From NCBI RefSeq assembly GCF_014243395.1, contig NZ_JACLCP010000001.1:992001-1056000 (forward strand): a DNA stretch of 64,000 nt, given 5' to 3'. The DNA comes from Winogradskyella flava. GTDB taxonomy: Bacteria > Bacteroidota > Bacteroidia > Flavobacteriales > Flavobacteriaceae. Positions 19,309 to 28,900 of this stretch are shown piece after piece. Every line of letters begins with the position of its first letter. The stretch's first letter is position 1. Both the position numbers and the translations under genes were made by a program. A model generated the notes under the pieces. That model saw nothing but the letters and a program-made list of their open reading frames with translations. It did not search any database and was not told the origin of the DNA.

Positions 19309-20536
19309 ACGTAACTCTTTCTACTATATCTGTAACATTAGCTTCCACTCCTGAGAACTGAAATGCTATACCGAAAGCAATGACGCTTATAATAATTCCA
19401 ATGGCAAATACTGTATAGGTAAGTCTTAATAAACTATACTTTCTATTCAATACCAAACCTAAAAAGTATAGATCTTTGGTGAGTGACCCATAGAGATAGT
19501 CTTTGTCTTGCATCATTTCTTGCATGGCCCATTCAAACTCATCGAGTTTCATTTTATGGAAATTGCCAAAGAACAAAAGATTTACTTTTTTATTGGCAAC
19601 GTCTTCTTTCGTAAATTTTCCACTAGTTACATTCGGACGTGTTGCAATTACGGAGAGAACAATCGAAGCAACTGTAAATAATGCGAAAATAACTGTTGGC
19701 CAAATTAAATAACTATTCGATGGATTATCTAGTTTTGATACTAAATTAGAAAGCACTAAAGAAATTATAATAGCATTTACCGAAAGCAAAATATTTGCCT
19801 TGGTGTCTGCAATGTCACTTAGCGTGATGTGATTTCTAAGAGCCACCCTAAACATGGTTTCTATACCACGATCGGGTAAATCAAGTTTATGCTTCTTAAA
19901 TTGAAGCTCGGCTTTTTTATGCTTTAATTTTTCAGTATTTGCCTTTATTTTATTCTGATTTTGTAATAAGCTTGCTAAATTCTTTCCTTTTCTTTTTTGC
20001 CATTTTTTTGTTGCAATATCCGTGTGGAAAGTATGATTAGTTAGAAAATCAATATTTTCTTGAAGCCATTCAAATTTTGATACTTTTTTGCTTTTAGTGA
20101 GTTCCCATTCTTTTCGCAATAATGACGTATAATCATCATATTTTTTGCTAGAAATATGAGCACAGTCTGCATCTCTAATTAGACCTTCCAATTTGTTTTT
20201 AGGTTCATAGCCCATTTCTGTTGCCAAAATGATTTCTGAAATTCTTTTTATTTGGTCATCAGAAGCATTCTTGGATTTTAGAAATTCACTTGCAATTTTT
20301 ACACTTTCTTTTTCATGGCCATCAATAGTTTTCGTAAACCCAGTGTCATGAAACCACGCAGCTAATAAAAGATGATGTTCTTCATCTTTAGCAAGAGTAC
20401 TATCTTCTATCAATTCTTTGGTTTTTGCTACTACGCGCTGTGTATGCGCCAAATTATGATAAACAAAAGGTGTATCTAAATTATCGTTTAAGTAAGATGT
20501 AACATATTTTTCTGCTTCAACTATTAAGTTTTCCAT
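19298..20536 (-). CDS. HD-domain phosphohydrolase fused to a Pycsar-effector-like (DUF5706/PycTM) membrane module
   Basis: The 412-residue product has an N-terminal HD domain (about 1-135). It keeps the metal ligands: His31 in YHNLAHTQRVV, His63-Asp64 in AWFHDTGF, and the Asp of RDAD near 122. A charged, probably coiled segment (175-220) leads to a block starting RGIETMFRVALRNHITLSDI. This is followed by hydrophobic segments at 248-266, 276-298 and 373-394. That second half resembles the transmembrane effector of Pycsar anti-phage systems, which opens the membrane when it binds cCMP or cUMP. No cyclase gene is adjacent, so a defence role is not shown. HD domains often hydrolyse nucleotides, so the enzyme may control a ligand of its own membrane half. 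Confidence 0.82.
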   Translation of the reverse strand: MENLIVEAEKYVTSYLNDNLDTPFVYHNLAHTQRVVAKTKELIEDSTLAKDEEHHLLLAAWFHDTGFTKTIDGHEKESVKIASEFLKSKNASDDQIKRISEIILATEMGYEPKNKLEGLIRDADCAHISSKKYDDYTSLLRKEWELTKSKKVSKFEWLQENIDFLTNHTFHTDIATKKWQKRKGKNLASLLQNQNKIKANTEKLKHKKAELQFKKHKLDLPDRGIETMFRVALRNHITLSDIADTKANILLSVNAIIISLVLSNLVSKLDNPSNSYLIWPTVIFALFTVASIVLSVIATRPNVTSGKFTKEDVANKKVNLLFFGNFHKMKLDEFEWAMQEMMQDKDYLYGSLTKDLYFLGLVLNRKYSLLRLTYTVFAIGIIISVIAFGIAFQFSGVEANVTDIVERVTSKI

Positions 20537-20707
20537 ATATCTATAATGAGAGTCTAATTTAAGAATTATTTATAACCTATTTCAATTACTAAAGTAGTAA
20601 CTTAGCTTACAAGGTCATAGATGGTTTTCAAGTTAGCTTTAGACGAAATAGATTGTCTATAATTACTAGTTAAAGTCATAGGTCTAAAAAACAGAGTTAA
20701 TTAAAAT

Positions 20708-22273
20708 ATGCGATTGAATATTAGTAATACCTTTAATGAAGAATTACCATCAGATTCTAATACCGATAATTCTAGGAGACAAGTATTCGAAGCTGCACAC
20801 TCTTATGTCATACCAAGGATTCCATCAAAGCCCCAGCTGATTCATACCTCAGAAGAAATGGCTTATAATTTGGGAATTACTGCCAATGATATATATAACC
20901 AAGAGTTTTTAGATATCTTCTCAGGTTCCAAAATTCACCCTAAAACCAAGCCTTATGCTATGGCATACGCAGGCCATCAGTTCGGGAATTGGGCAGGGCA
21001 ATTAGGCGATGGCAGAGCAATTAATTTATTTGAAGTTGAGCATAATACAAAGCGTTGGGCATTGCAGTTAAAAGGAGCTGGTGAAACACCGTACTCCAGA
21101 CAAGGCGATGGATTAGCAGTATTGCGATCTTCAATTAGGGAATATTTATGCAGTGAAGCCATGCATCATTTAGGTGTGCCAACCACAAGAGTTTTAAGTG
21201 TAGTGCTATCTGGCGACGATGTATTGAGAGATATGTTGTACGATGGCAATGCGGATTACGAAAAAGGAGCCATCGTTTGCCGTGTGGCGCCATCATTTAT
21301 TCGCTTTGGGAATTTTGAATTATTTGCAGCAAGAAAAGATCACAAAAACCTTAAGTTACTTACAGATTATACAATTAGGTACTTCTATCCTGAGCTAGGG
21401 AAACCATCGAAAGGGACTTACATTAAATTTTTCCAAGAGGTTGCGAACAAAACACTCGATATGATTATTCATTGGCAACGTGTTGGTTTTGTGCATGGAG
21501 TGATGAATACAGATAACATGTCCATTTTAGGTTTGACCATCGATTATGGACCTTACGGGTGGTTGGAGGGTTTCGATTTTGGATGGACACCAAATACCAC
21601 CGATAGACAAAATAAACGTTATCGTTATGGTAACCAACCAAATATTGGACTGTGGAATTTACTGCAGCTCGCCAATGCCTTATACCCATTGGTTGATGAT
21701 CCGGAGCCTTTTGAGACTATTCTAAAGAACTATCAAAAAGATTTTGAAATCAAATCGTTAAATATGATGCGCTCTAAATTAGGTCTGTTGGTAGAAGAAG
21801 AGAATGATATGAAATTAATGGCAGATTTAGAAGACTGTCTATTGCTTTCTGAAACTGATATGACCATCTTTTTCAGATTACTATCAAATTATAAAAAAGG
21901 AAAGCCCGAAAATGGACTTGATATGATTAAGGAGGCATTTTACAAGATAGACGATATTAAAGACGAATTATTATTAGAGCAATGGAAAGGTTGGTTTCTT
22001 GCTTACGACCAAAGATTACAACGAGAGGCACTAACAGACCATCAACGCCAAGCTAATATGGACTTGGTTAATCCGAAATACGTACTTAGAAATTATATGG
22101 CGCAGTTGGCTATTGACAATGCTGATAAAGGAAACTATAAATTGATTGATGAATTGTTCGAACTTTTAAAAAAGCCTTATGATGATCAACCAAATTATCA
22201 AAAGTGGTTTGCAAAACGTCCGGAATGGGCAAGACATAAGGTAGGTTGCTCGATGTTGTCCTGTAGTTCTTAA
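20708..22273 (+). CDS. selO: SelO/YdiU-family protein AMPylase
   Basis: The product has 521 residues, near the family's usual length, and is cytoplasmic. SelO has a kinase fold that binds ATP in a flipped orientation and transfers AMP to protein hydroxyls, with redox-related targets in E. coli. Signature blocks are YAGHQFGNWAGQLGDGRA (Gly-rich loop region), LQLKGAGETPYSRQGDG, RSSIREYLCSEA, HGVMNTDNMSILG and TIDYGPYGW with the metal-binding Asp. The protein ends GCSMLSCSS, with Cys where eukaryotic homologues carry selenocysteine. It heads a run of five same-strand genes through egtD, four with links to oxidative stress or thiol chemistry (DUF427 has no known role). Confidence 0.93.
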   Translation: MRLNISNTFNEELPSDSNTDNSRRQVFEAAHSYVIPRIPSKPQLIHTSEEMAYNLGITANDIYNQEFLDIFSGSKIHPKTKPYAMAYAGHQFGNWAGQLGDGRAINLFEVEHNTKRWALQLKGAGETPYSRQGDGLAVLRSSIREYLCSEAMHHLGVPTTRVLSVVLSGDDVLRDMLYDGNADYEKGAIVCRVAPSFIRFGNFELFAARKDHKNLKLLTDYTIRYFYPELGKPSKGTYIKFFQEVANKTLDMIIHWQRVGFVHGVMNTDNMSILGLTIDYGPYGWLEGFDFGWTPNTTDRQNKRYRYGNQPNIGLWNLLQLANALYPLVDDPEPFETILKNYQKDFEIKSLNMMRSKLGLLVEEENDMKLMADLEDCLLLSETDMTIFFRLLSNYKKGKPENGLDMIKEAFYKIDDIKDELLLEQWKGWFLAYDQRLQREALTDHQRQANMDLVNPKYVLRNYMAQLAIDNADKGNYKLIDELFELLKKPYDDQPNYQKWFAKRPEWARHKVGCSMLSCSS

Positions 22274-22291
22274 ATTTTAAAATAAATAAAT

Positions 22292-22573
22292 ATGAAAGCC
22301 ATTTGGAATAATGAAGTGATCGCAGAAAGTGATGATACAGTTGTTATTGAAGGAAATCATTATTTTCCTCATGAGAGCATAAAAAAAGAATTTTTTAAAT
22401 CTAGTGAAACACATACAGTTTGCCCGTGGAAAGGAACAGCGTCCTATTATACTATAAAGGTTGCAGGAAAAGAAAACCCTGATGCTGCGTGGTTTTATCC
22501 AGAAGTTTCGGAGTTGGCAAAAGGCATCGAAAATCGAGTGGCATTTTGGCGAGGTGTTCAAGTTGAGAATTAA
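22292..22573 (+). CDS. DUF427 domain protein
   Basis: The 93-residue protein is a single DUF427 domain from start to end. AIWNNEVIAESDDTVVIEGN opens it, then YFPHESI, CPWKGTASYYT and AWFYPE. The HTVCPWKG and AWFYPE blocks are the family hallmarks, forming a small beta barrel. No biochemical function is known to me. It lies 18 bases after selO and 59 before the hydrolase-OsmC gene, so it is likely co-transcribed. Confidence 0.88.
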   Translation: MKAIWNNEVIAESDDTVVIEGNHYFPHESIKKEFFKSSETHTVCPWKGTASYYTIKVAGKENPDAAWFYPEVSELAKGIENRVAFWRGVQVEN

Positions 22574-22583
22574 AATCAATGTC

Positions 22584-22620
22584 AGTTCGAGCGATTTTGT
22601 AAAATAGTATATCGAGAACT
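22584..22620. repeat. REP-like hairpin (AGTTCGAGCG ... TCGAGAACT)
   Basis: The outer arms are AGTTC (22584-22588) and GAACT (22616-22620). The inner arms are ATTTT (22594-22598) and AAAAT (22601-22605), with a GT loop. The GTCAGTTCGAGCG and ATCGAGAACT ends match a dispersed repeat that I recognise from Flavobacteria. It fills most of the gap between the DUF427 and hydrolase-OsmC genes. Confidence 0.6.
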
Positions 22621-22632
22621 TATACGTATAAG
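22619..22632. promoter_or_regulatory. Perfect 14-base palindrome abutting a start codon
   Basis: CTTATACGTATAAG reads identically on both strands and ends at the base before ATG 22633. It could be the binding site of a dimeric regulator or an RNA hairpin blocking initiation. It overlaps the end of the preceding REP-like element, so it might merely be part of that repeat family. Confidence 0.4.
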
Positions 22633-23856
22633 ATGAAAAGTACAAAACTTAAAATTAAGAATAGAAAAGGCATAACGCTCAACGCACATTTAGAGCTACC
22701 AGCGAATCAAAAACCAAATTACTACGCCATTTTCGCACATTGCTTTACCTGTAGTAGTAGCCTAAGTGCTGTGAGGCATGTAAGTCGTGCTTTAACACAG
22801 GATGGATTTGCCGTTATACGTTTTGACTTCACAGGTTTAGGTCGTAGTGAGGGAGAATTTGCAGACAGTCATTTCTCGGCAAATGTTGATGACCTCTTAG
22901 ATGTACATGCCTTTATGACTGCGCATTATAATGCACCGACTCTATTGGTCGGTCATTCTTTAGGAGGTGCAGCTGTTTTGGTAGCAGCTTCAAAACTAGA
23001 AGCTGTAAAAGCAGTAGCGACAATTGGCGCACCCGCAACTGTAGGTCATGTGAAACATTTATTTTCGCATCAAGTTGAAGACATAAAACATAAGGGTAAA
23101 GTTGAGGTAAATATTGGCGGAAGACCATTTGTTATCAATCAAGACTTTGTTGAAGCATTTGATAAGACAGATTTACCTGCTATTGTCAAGAGTTTGAGAA
23201 AACCATTATTAATTATGCATTCTCCTTTTGATAACATTGTTGGCGTAGAAAATGCGCAGCAATTATATCATAATGCACATCATCCCAAGAGCTTTGTAAC
23301 CTTGGATGATGCAGACCATTTACTTACCAAAGAAATAGACAGCCAATACGTTGGAGATGTTATTGGGACTTGGGCGAAACGTTATTTTCCCAAAGTTGAA
23401 AATAAAATGTTAAGTACAGAAGGGGAGCAATTGGTTGGGTATCTCAATATCGTAGAGGACAACTTCACAACCTCAATTCAAACTAAAAATCATACGTTCA
23501 TTGCAGACGAACCGGCAAGTATTGGAGGTAGCGATTTTGGACCATCGCCTTATGAATATCTAAATGCAGCACTTGCAGCATGTACCGTAATGACTTTAAA
23601 GATGTACGCTGAGCGTAAGAAATGGGATTTACATGAGGTGTTTGTTTATGTATCACATTCCAGAAAGCATAGTGATGATTTGCAAGTTGAGGTTGATCAG
23701 CCAAAATATTTAGACCATATCAGTAAAAAGCTAAAATTTGTTGGTAACTTAGATCACACTCAAAAAGAAAGATTAAAAGAAATAGCTTCACGCTGTCCTG
23801 TTCATAAAACTATAGCGAGTGAAGTTATTTTTGAAACCCAAATAATACAAGATTAA
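22633..23856 (+). CDS. Bifunctional alpha/beta-hydrolase and OsmC-family protein
   Basis: This is a 407-residue fusion. Residues 1-250 form an alpha/beta hydrolase with oxyanion region [10 protein letters not shown], nucleophile elbow VGHSLGG (Ser109) and the late DADHLL that holds the likely catalytic Asp-His pair. Residues about 260-407 form an OsmC/Ohr domain with the paired redox cysteines in LAACTVMTL and ASRCPVHK. OsmC proteins reduce organic hydroperoxides. The hydrolase substrate is unknown. This fusion is a recognised architecture in several phyla, so it is not a sequencing artefact. It starts directly after a 14-base palindrome and ends 2 bases before egtB, linking it to ergothioneine synthesis. 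Confidence 0.92.
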   Translation: MKSTKLKIKNRKGITLNAHLELPANQKPNYYAIFAHCFTCSSSLSAVRHVSRALTQDGFAVIRFDFTGLGRSEGEFADSHFSANVDDLLDVHAFMTAHYNAPTLLVGHSLGGAAVLVAASKLEAVKAVATIGAPATVGHVKHLFSHQVEDIKHKGKVEVNIGGRPFVINQDFVEAFDKTDLPAIVKSLRKPLLIMHSPFDNIVGVENAQQLYHNAHHPKSFVTLDDADHLLTKEIDSQYVGDVIGTWAKRYFPKVENKMLSTEGEQLVGYLNIVEDNFTTSIQTKNHTFIADEPASIGGSDFGPSPYEYLNAALAACTVMTLKMYAERKKWDLHEVFVYVSHSRKHSDDLQVEVDQPKYLDHISKKLKFVGNLDHTQKERLKEIASRCPVHKTIASEVIFETQIIQD

Positions 23857-23858
23857 TA

Positions 23859-25025
23859 GTGCAAATAGCAACTGCAAATTCAATTACAAAACAGCGCTTT
23901 TTAGATATTCGAACTCGAACAGAAGATATATGTAATTCTCTTAAACCAGAAGATACATCCATTCAACCTGTAGAATTTGTGTCGCCTCCCAAATGGCATT
24001 TGGCGCATACAACTTGGTTTTTCGAACAATTCATACTTAGCAAACACAAAGAAAATTATAAGGTATTTCACAATGAATACGCCTATTACTTCAACAGTTA
24101 TTATAACAATGTTGGTGATCGTGTTATGAGAGCTCAGAGAGGTTCAATGACAAGACCTACCTTGAATGAGGTGCTGAATTATAGAGCGCATGTCAATTCA
24201 CATATGGCAGAATATCTTGAGCATGACGTATCAGAGCATGCGTGTGAAACTATTGAAATCGGATTGCAACATGAGCAACAGCATCAAGAATTGTTGGTTT
24301 ACGATGTCAAGTATATTTTTGGACATCAGCCATCATTCCCAAAGTTGGATTTTGAAATAAAATTAGATTCAGAAAAACAAGCGCAAGAATTTATTAAAAT
24401 TGATGAAAATATTTACGAAATAGGTCACAAGGAAGATAGTTTCTGTTGGGATAACGAGCTTGGTAGGCATAAAGTGTATCTGCATGATTTCGAAATTTCA
24501 AATAGATTAGTCACCAATTTAGAATATATTGAATTTGTTGAAGCTGGCGGTTATAAAGATTTTAATCTCTGGCATGCTGATGGCTGGGAATTTATTCAGA
24601 CTAATGAAATCAAAGCACCTTTGTATTGGCATAAGGTCAATGGGAAATGGATGCAATATACATTACAAGGATTCAAGGAAATCGATATGGAATTGCCGAT
24701 AAATCACATCACTTTCTACGAAGCATTTGCCTATTCTCAATGGAAAGGTCTTCGTTTACCTACAGAGTTTGAATGGGAAGTGGCTTCAAAATACTTTAAG
24801 TATGGTCAACTATGGGAGTGGACCAATAGTGCTTATTTGCCCTATCCAAATTATAAAAAAGTAGATGGTGCTTTAGGAGAATACAATGGTAAATTTATGG
24901 TAAATGCTATGGTAATGCGTGGTGCATCTGCTGCAACACCTAAAAACCACAGTAGACCGACTTATAGAAACTTTTTTCATCCCGAAATGCGCTGGCAGTT
25001 TTCTGGAATACGATTAGCAAAATAG
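23859..25025 (+). CDS. egtB: Ergothioneine biosynthesis sulfoxide synthase EgtB
   Basis: The product has 388 residues and starts with GTG, 2 bases after the previous stop. The N-terminal DinB-like four-helix half supplies the iron ligands: His50 in WHLAHTTW, and His138 and His142 in LQHEQQHQELL. The C-terminal half is the formylglycine-generating-enzyme/C-type-lectin fold (LPTEFEWEVASK, then RNFFHPEMRWQFSGIR). EgtB uses oxygen to join trimethylhistidine (hercynine) to a thiol, giving a sulfoxide. The next gene is egtD, so the substrate is made by the same operon. No EgtC-type amidohydrolase is nearby, which suggests that cysteine rather than gamma-glutamylcysteine is the sulfur donor. Confidence 0.93.
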   Translation: MQIATANSITKQRFLDIRTRTEDICNSLKPEDTSIQPVEFVSPPKWHLAHTTWFFEQFILSKHKENYKVFHNEYAYYFNSYYNNVGDRVMRAQRGSMTRPTLNEVLNYRAHVNSHMAEYLEHDVSEHACETIEIGLQHEQQHQELLVYDVKYIFGHQPSFPKLDFEIKLDSEKQAQEFIKIDENIYEIGHKEDSFCWDNELGRHKVYLHDFEISNRLVTNLEYIEFVEAGGYKDFNLWHADGWEFIQTNEIKAPLYWHKVNGKWMQYTLQGFKEIDMELPINHITFYEAFAYSQWKGLRLPTEFEWEVASKYFKYGQLWEWTNSAYLPYPNYKKVDGALGEYNGKFMVNAMVMRGASAATPKNHSRPTYRNFFHPEMRWQFSGIRLAK

Positions 25026-25034
25026 CCCTATTAC

Positions 25035-25976
25035 ATGACAAACAATTTTGCACAAGATGTGCTTAAAGGCTTAACTGCTAAAAGTAAACACTTATCCTCA
25101 AAGTATTTTTACGATGATAATGGTAGTCGCATATTTCAGGAAATTATGAATATGCCTGAGTATTACCTCACGGATGCCGAGTTCGAAATCCTCTCCATGC
25201 AATCAAAGCAAATTATTGATGCTTTACAATTTTCGACACCCTTTAATATTGTAGAACTTGGCGCTGGAGATGGTTTTAAGACGTATAAACTTTTAGAATA
25301 TCTGGTTAATAATGATGTTGACTTCAATTACGTGCCCATAGATATTTCGCAAGAAGCTATGGACATTTTAGTCGAAAGATTGGGAGAAAGACTTCCTAGT
25401 CTTAATATAAAACCTAAAGTAGGAGATTATTTTGAAATTCTTGAAGTAAATAAGCAAAGTGATTTTCCCAGTCTGCTATTATTCTTGGGTGGAAATATTG
25501 GGAACTATCAATCAGACAAAGCTCGGGATTTACTGAATCTCTTTAATGATAATATGAAAATTGGTGATAAGCTTCTAATTGGTTTTGATATTAAGAAAAA
25601 CCCAATCATTATTCACAATGCTTATTATGATGAACATGGTATAACCAAGCGATTTAATCTCAACCTCCTTTTAAGAATCAATAGAGAGCTGGGTGCAGAT
25701 TTTAAGATTGACGATTTCGATTTTTATTGTCATTATAATCCAATAACAGGTGATGTAAAGAGCTATATTGTTAGTCTTAGAAAACAATCTGTAGAAATTA
25801 AAGCCATTAATAAAACTATCGAATTCGATTACAACGAATTAATCTGGACGGAGTTGTCTAAGAAATATAGTCTTGACGAAATTCGTAACTTAGCAAAAGC
25901 TTCAAATTTTCAACTAATTACCAACCTCCTAGATTGCAAACATTATTTTTCAGATAGTCTTTGGGAGAAAATTTAA
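25035..25976 (+). CDS. egtD: L-histidine N-alpha-methyltransferase EgtD
   Basis: The 313-residue protein has the full family length. EgtD trimethylates histidine with SAM to form hercynine. Family blocks are KYFYDDNGSRIFQEI and MPEYYLTDAEFEIL at the N-terminus, the SAM loop VELGAGDGFKT (about 75), VPIDIS, and LLLFLGGNIGNY. It lies 9 bases after egtB and 9 before the metallophosphoesterase gene. Together egtB and egtD can make the hercynyl-cysteine sulfoxide. The final C-S lyase (EgtE) is not in the window and would have to be elsewhere or replaced. Confidence 0.94.
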   Translation: MTNNFAQDVLKGLTAKSKHLSSKYFYDDNGSRIFQEIMNMPEYYLTDAEFEILSMQSKQIIDALQFSTPFNIVELGAGDGFKTYKLLEYLVNNDVDFNYVPIDISQEAMDILVERLGERLPSLNIKPKVGDYFEILEVNKQSDFPSLLLFLGGNIGNYQSDKARDLLNLFNDNMKIGDKLLIGFDIKKNPIIIHNAYYDEHGITKRFNLNLLLRINRELGADFKIDDFDFYCHYNPITGDVKSYIVSLRKQSVEIKAINKTIEFDYNELIWTELSKKYSLDEIRNLAKASNFQLITNLLDCKHYFSDSLWEKI

Positions 25977-25985
25977 TATTGAAAT

Positions 25986-28900
25986 ATGTTTAAGACCGTT
26001 AAATGCTTTCAAATTTTTGCTCTTATCTTCTTACTTAGCGCGTGTGCAACCCACAAGCCTCAATATAAAGAAGGTGTCGTTCAAGAAGAATATCCGGCTA
26101 ATAAGGAATTGAACCATTCGTTTTATTTGATTGGTGATGCAGGTTATGCCATAAAAGATAGTGCTCAGGCAGTTTTGGGGAAATTCAAAAAGGTATTGGA
26201 TGAGGCACCAGAAAACAGTACAGCAATATTTCTTGGTGACAATATCTATCCCAACGGCTTTACGGATAAGACAGAAGCTAAATCCAAATTGGCCGAGGCA
26301 AGGATTAAAGAACAAACCCAAACGGCAATAGATTTTAAAGGACGAGCTATATTTATTCCTGGTAACCATGATTGGTATTCTGGTGTAAGGGGTCTAAAAC
26401 GACAAGAAAAGTTTGTGGAAGACGCTTTGGGAAAAAACACATTTTTGCCAGAGAATGGTTGTCCTATTGAGGATATTGATGTTAGCGACGATATCAAATT
26501 AATAATTATAGATAGTCACTGGTATTTGACTAATTGGAATAATCACCCAACAATTAATGACGATTGTGAGATTAAAACAAGACAAGCTTTTTTGGATGAA
26601 TTTAGTAGTGAAATTAAGAAAGCAAGGGGAAAAACAACAATTGTGGCTATTCATCACCCCATGTTTACCAATGGTCCTCATGGTGGTAAATACAGTTTTA
26701 AAAATCACATGAAACCACTGCCCGTGCTGGGAACACTCATAAATGTATTTAGAAAAACTAATGGTATTGCAAATGTTGATATTCAGAACAAGCATTATAA
26801 TGAATTAAAAAAGCGATTGGTTACAATTGCTCAACACAATGATAAGGTGATTTTTGTTTCAGGACATGAGCACAGTTTACAATATTTAGAAACAGATAAT
26901 TTGAGACAAATTGTTAGTGGTTCTGGCTCAAAACAATCGGCCACAAGAAATGTTGATCCAGGTTTGTTTTCATACGGGACACCAGGTTATGCAAAATTAG
27001 ATGTGTTTAAAGATGGTTCTTCTCATGTGCAGTTTTATTCAGTATTTGATAAAAGCACAGTGTTTCAAAAGCAAGTTTTAAAACCAGACAATAATGTAGT
27101 TCCTGATTATGAAAAAGTATTCCCTAGCGAAGTCGAAGCTTCTATATACACCAAAGAAGAAACTGAGGTCTCAGGGACTCACAAATTTCTTTGGGGAGAT
27201 AGATATAGAAAATACTTTAGTACTAAAATTAAGGCACCTACTGTAAATTTAGATACGCTTTATGGGGGGTTAAAACCAGTGCGAAAAGGCGGTGGAAATC
27301 AGTCTAAGTCATTGCGTTTGGAAGATAAAAATGGTGCTCAATACGTAATGAGAGCTCTAAGAAAGCAAGCTTTACAATATTTACAAGCCATAGTTTTTAA
27401 GGACCAATATATTGAAGGTCAATTTGAAGATACTGCAATACAAGAGCTATTACTAGATGTGTTTACGGGATCACATCCTTACGCACCTTTTGTAATTGGT
27501 GATTTATCTGACGCAATTGGTATTTACCATACTAATCCTATCCTTTATTATGTCCCAAAACAAAACGCACTAGGAGTATATAACAATGATTTTGGAGATG
27601 AACTTTACATGATAGAAGAGCATACTTCGGAGGGTCATAGTGATTTGGCAAGCTTTGGGTTTCAAGATGAGATTGAAAGCACGGATGATATGATGCAAAA
27701 GCTTCACAAAGATGAAGACATTATTATTGACGAGGCGGCTTACATACGTGCGAGATTATTCGATATGCTTATTGGAGATTGGGATAGACATCAGGATCAG
27801 TGGCGTTGGATAGAATTTAAAGAAAACGGAAAAAAGGTTTTCAGACCATTACCAAGAGACAGAGATCAGGCATTTTCAATTATGGGAGATGGTGCATTGT
27901 TAGGAACAGCCATCAAACTAATTCCTACAGCACGTTTGTTAAGGGAATATAGTGATGACCTCGAAGATGTAAAAGGAGTTAATGTAGAGCCTTACCCTTT
28001 AGATATGGAATTAATTCAGCACTCCACAAAAGATATTTGGGATGAACAAGTGAAAATTATCCAAAAAGGGATTACGGATGAGGTCATTGAAAGGGCATTC
28101 TTAAATATGCCAAAGGAAGTAAGGGATGAGACCGTTGAAGAAATCAAAAGGAAGTTAAGGGCTAGGAGAGGCAATCTTCAAAAGATTTCGGATAGGTATT
28201 TTAAATTAACCAATGAGTTGGCTGTCATAAAAGGAACTAATAAAGACGATTGGTTTGATATAGAGCGTATGCCAGATGGAGAAACAAAAGTTACAGGTTA
28301 TCGCATTAAAGGCGGAGAAAAGGCTGATATTTTTATTAATCGCGTTTACAAAAAATCGCAGACGAAAGAAATTTGGATTTATGGATTAGATGATGATGAC
28401 GTATTCCATGTCTTTGGTGATGGTGATGATTGTATAAAAGTGTTGTTATTAGGTGGGCAAAATAATGATACTTATGATATAGAGAATGGATATAGAATAA
28501 AATACTATGATTATAAAACCAAGCCAAATACGTTTAAAACTAATAAAGGAAGTAGAAGACTCACGGATAATTATTACACTAATGTTTATAATTATAGAAA
28601 ACTTAAAACAGGTACTACTCAGATTCTACCAAGTTTAGGAGCTAATCCTGATGATGGATTTAGAGTTGGTGCCGCTTTTACCAAAACGAATTTTAATTTT
28701 GAGCGTAATCCATTTTCATCAAGACATAGTTTAAATACTGCTTATTATTTTGCAACTAGCGGATTCGATATTAGTTATAATGGAGAGTTTGCTAATGTGT
28801 TTTTTCAAAATGTAAATTTTGCTATTGATGTAGATTTTACCAGCCCTAATTACGCAACTAACTTCTTCGGATTTGGAAATGAAACACCTAACCCAGAAGC

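Noticed and set aside
23859-25976. Ovothiol synthesis (OvoA)
   Set aside because: OvoA is a single protein with EgtB-like and methyltransferase parts; here there are separate EgtB and full EgtD genes, so ergothioneine is the better fit.
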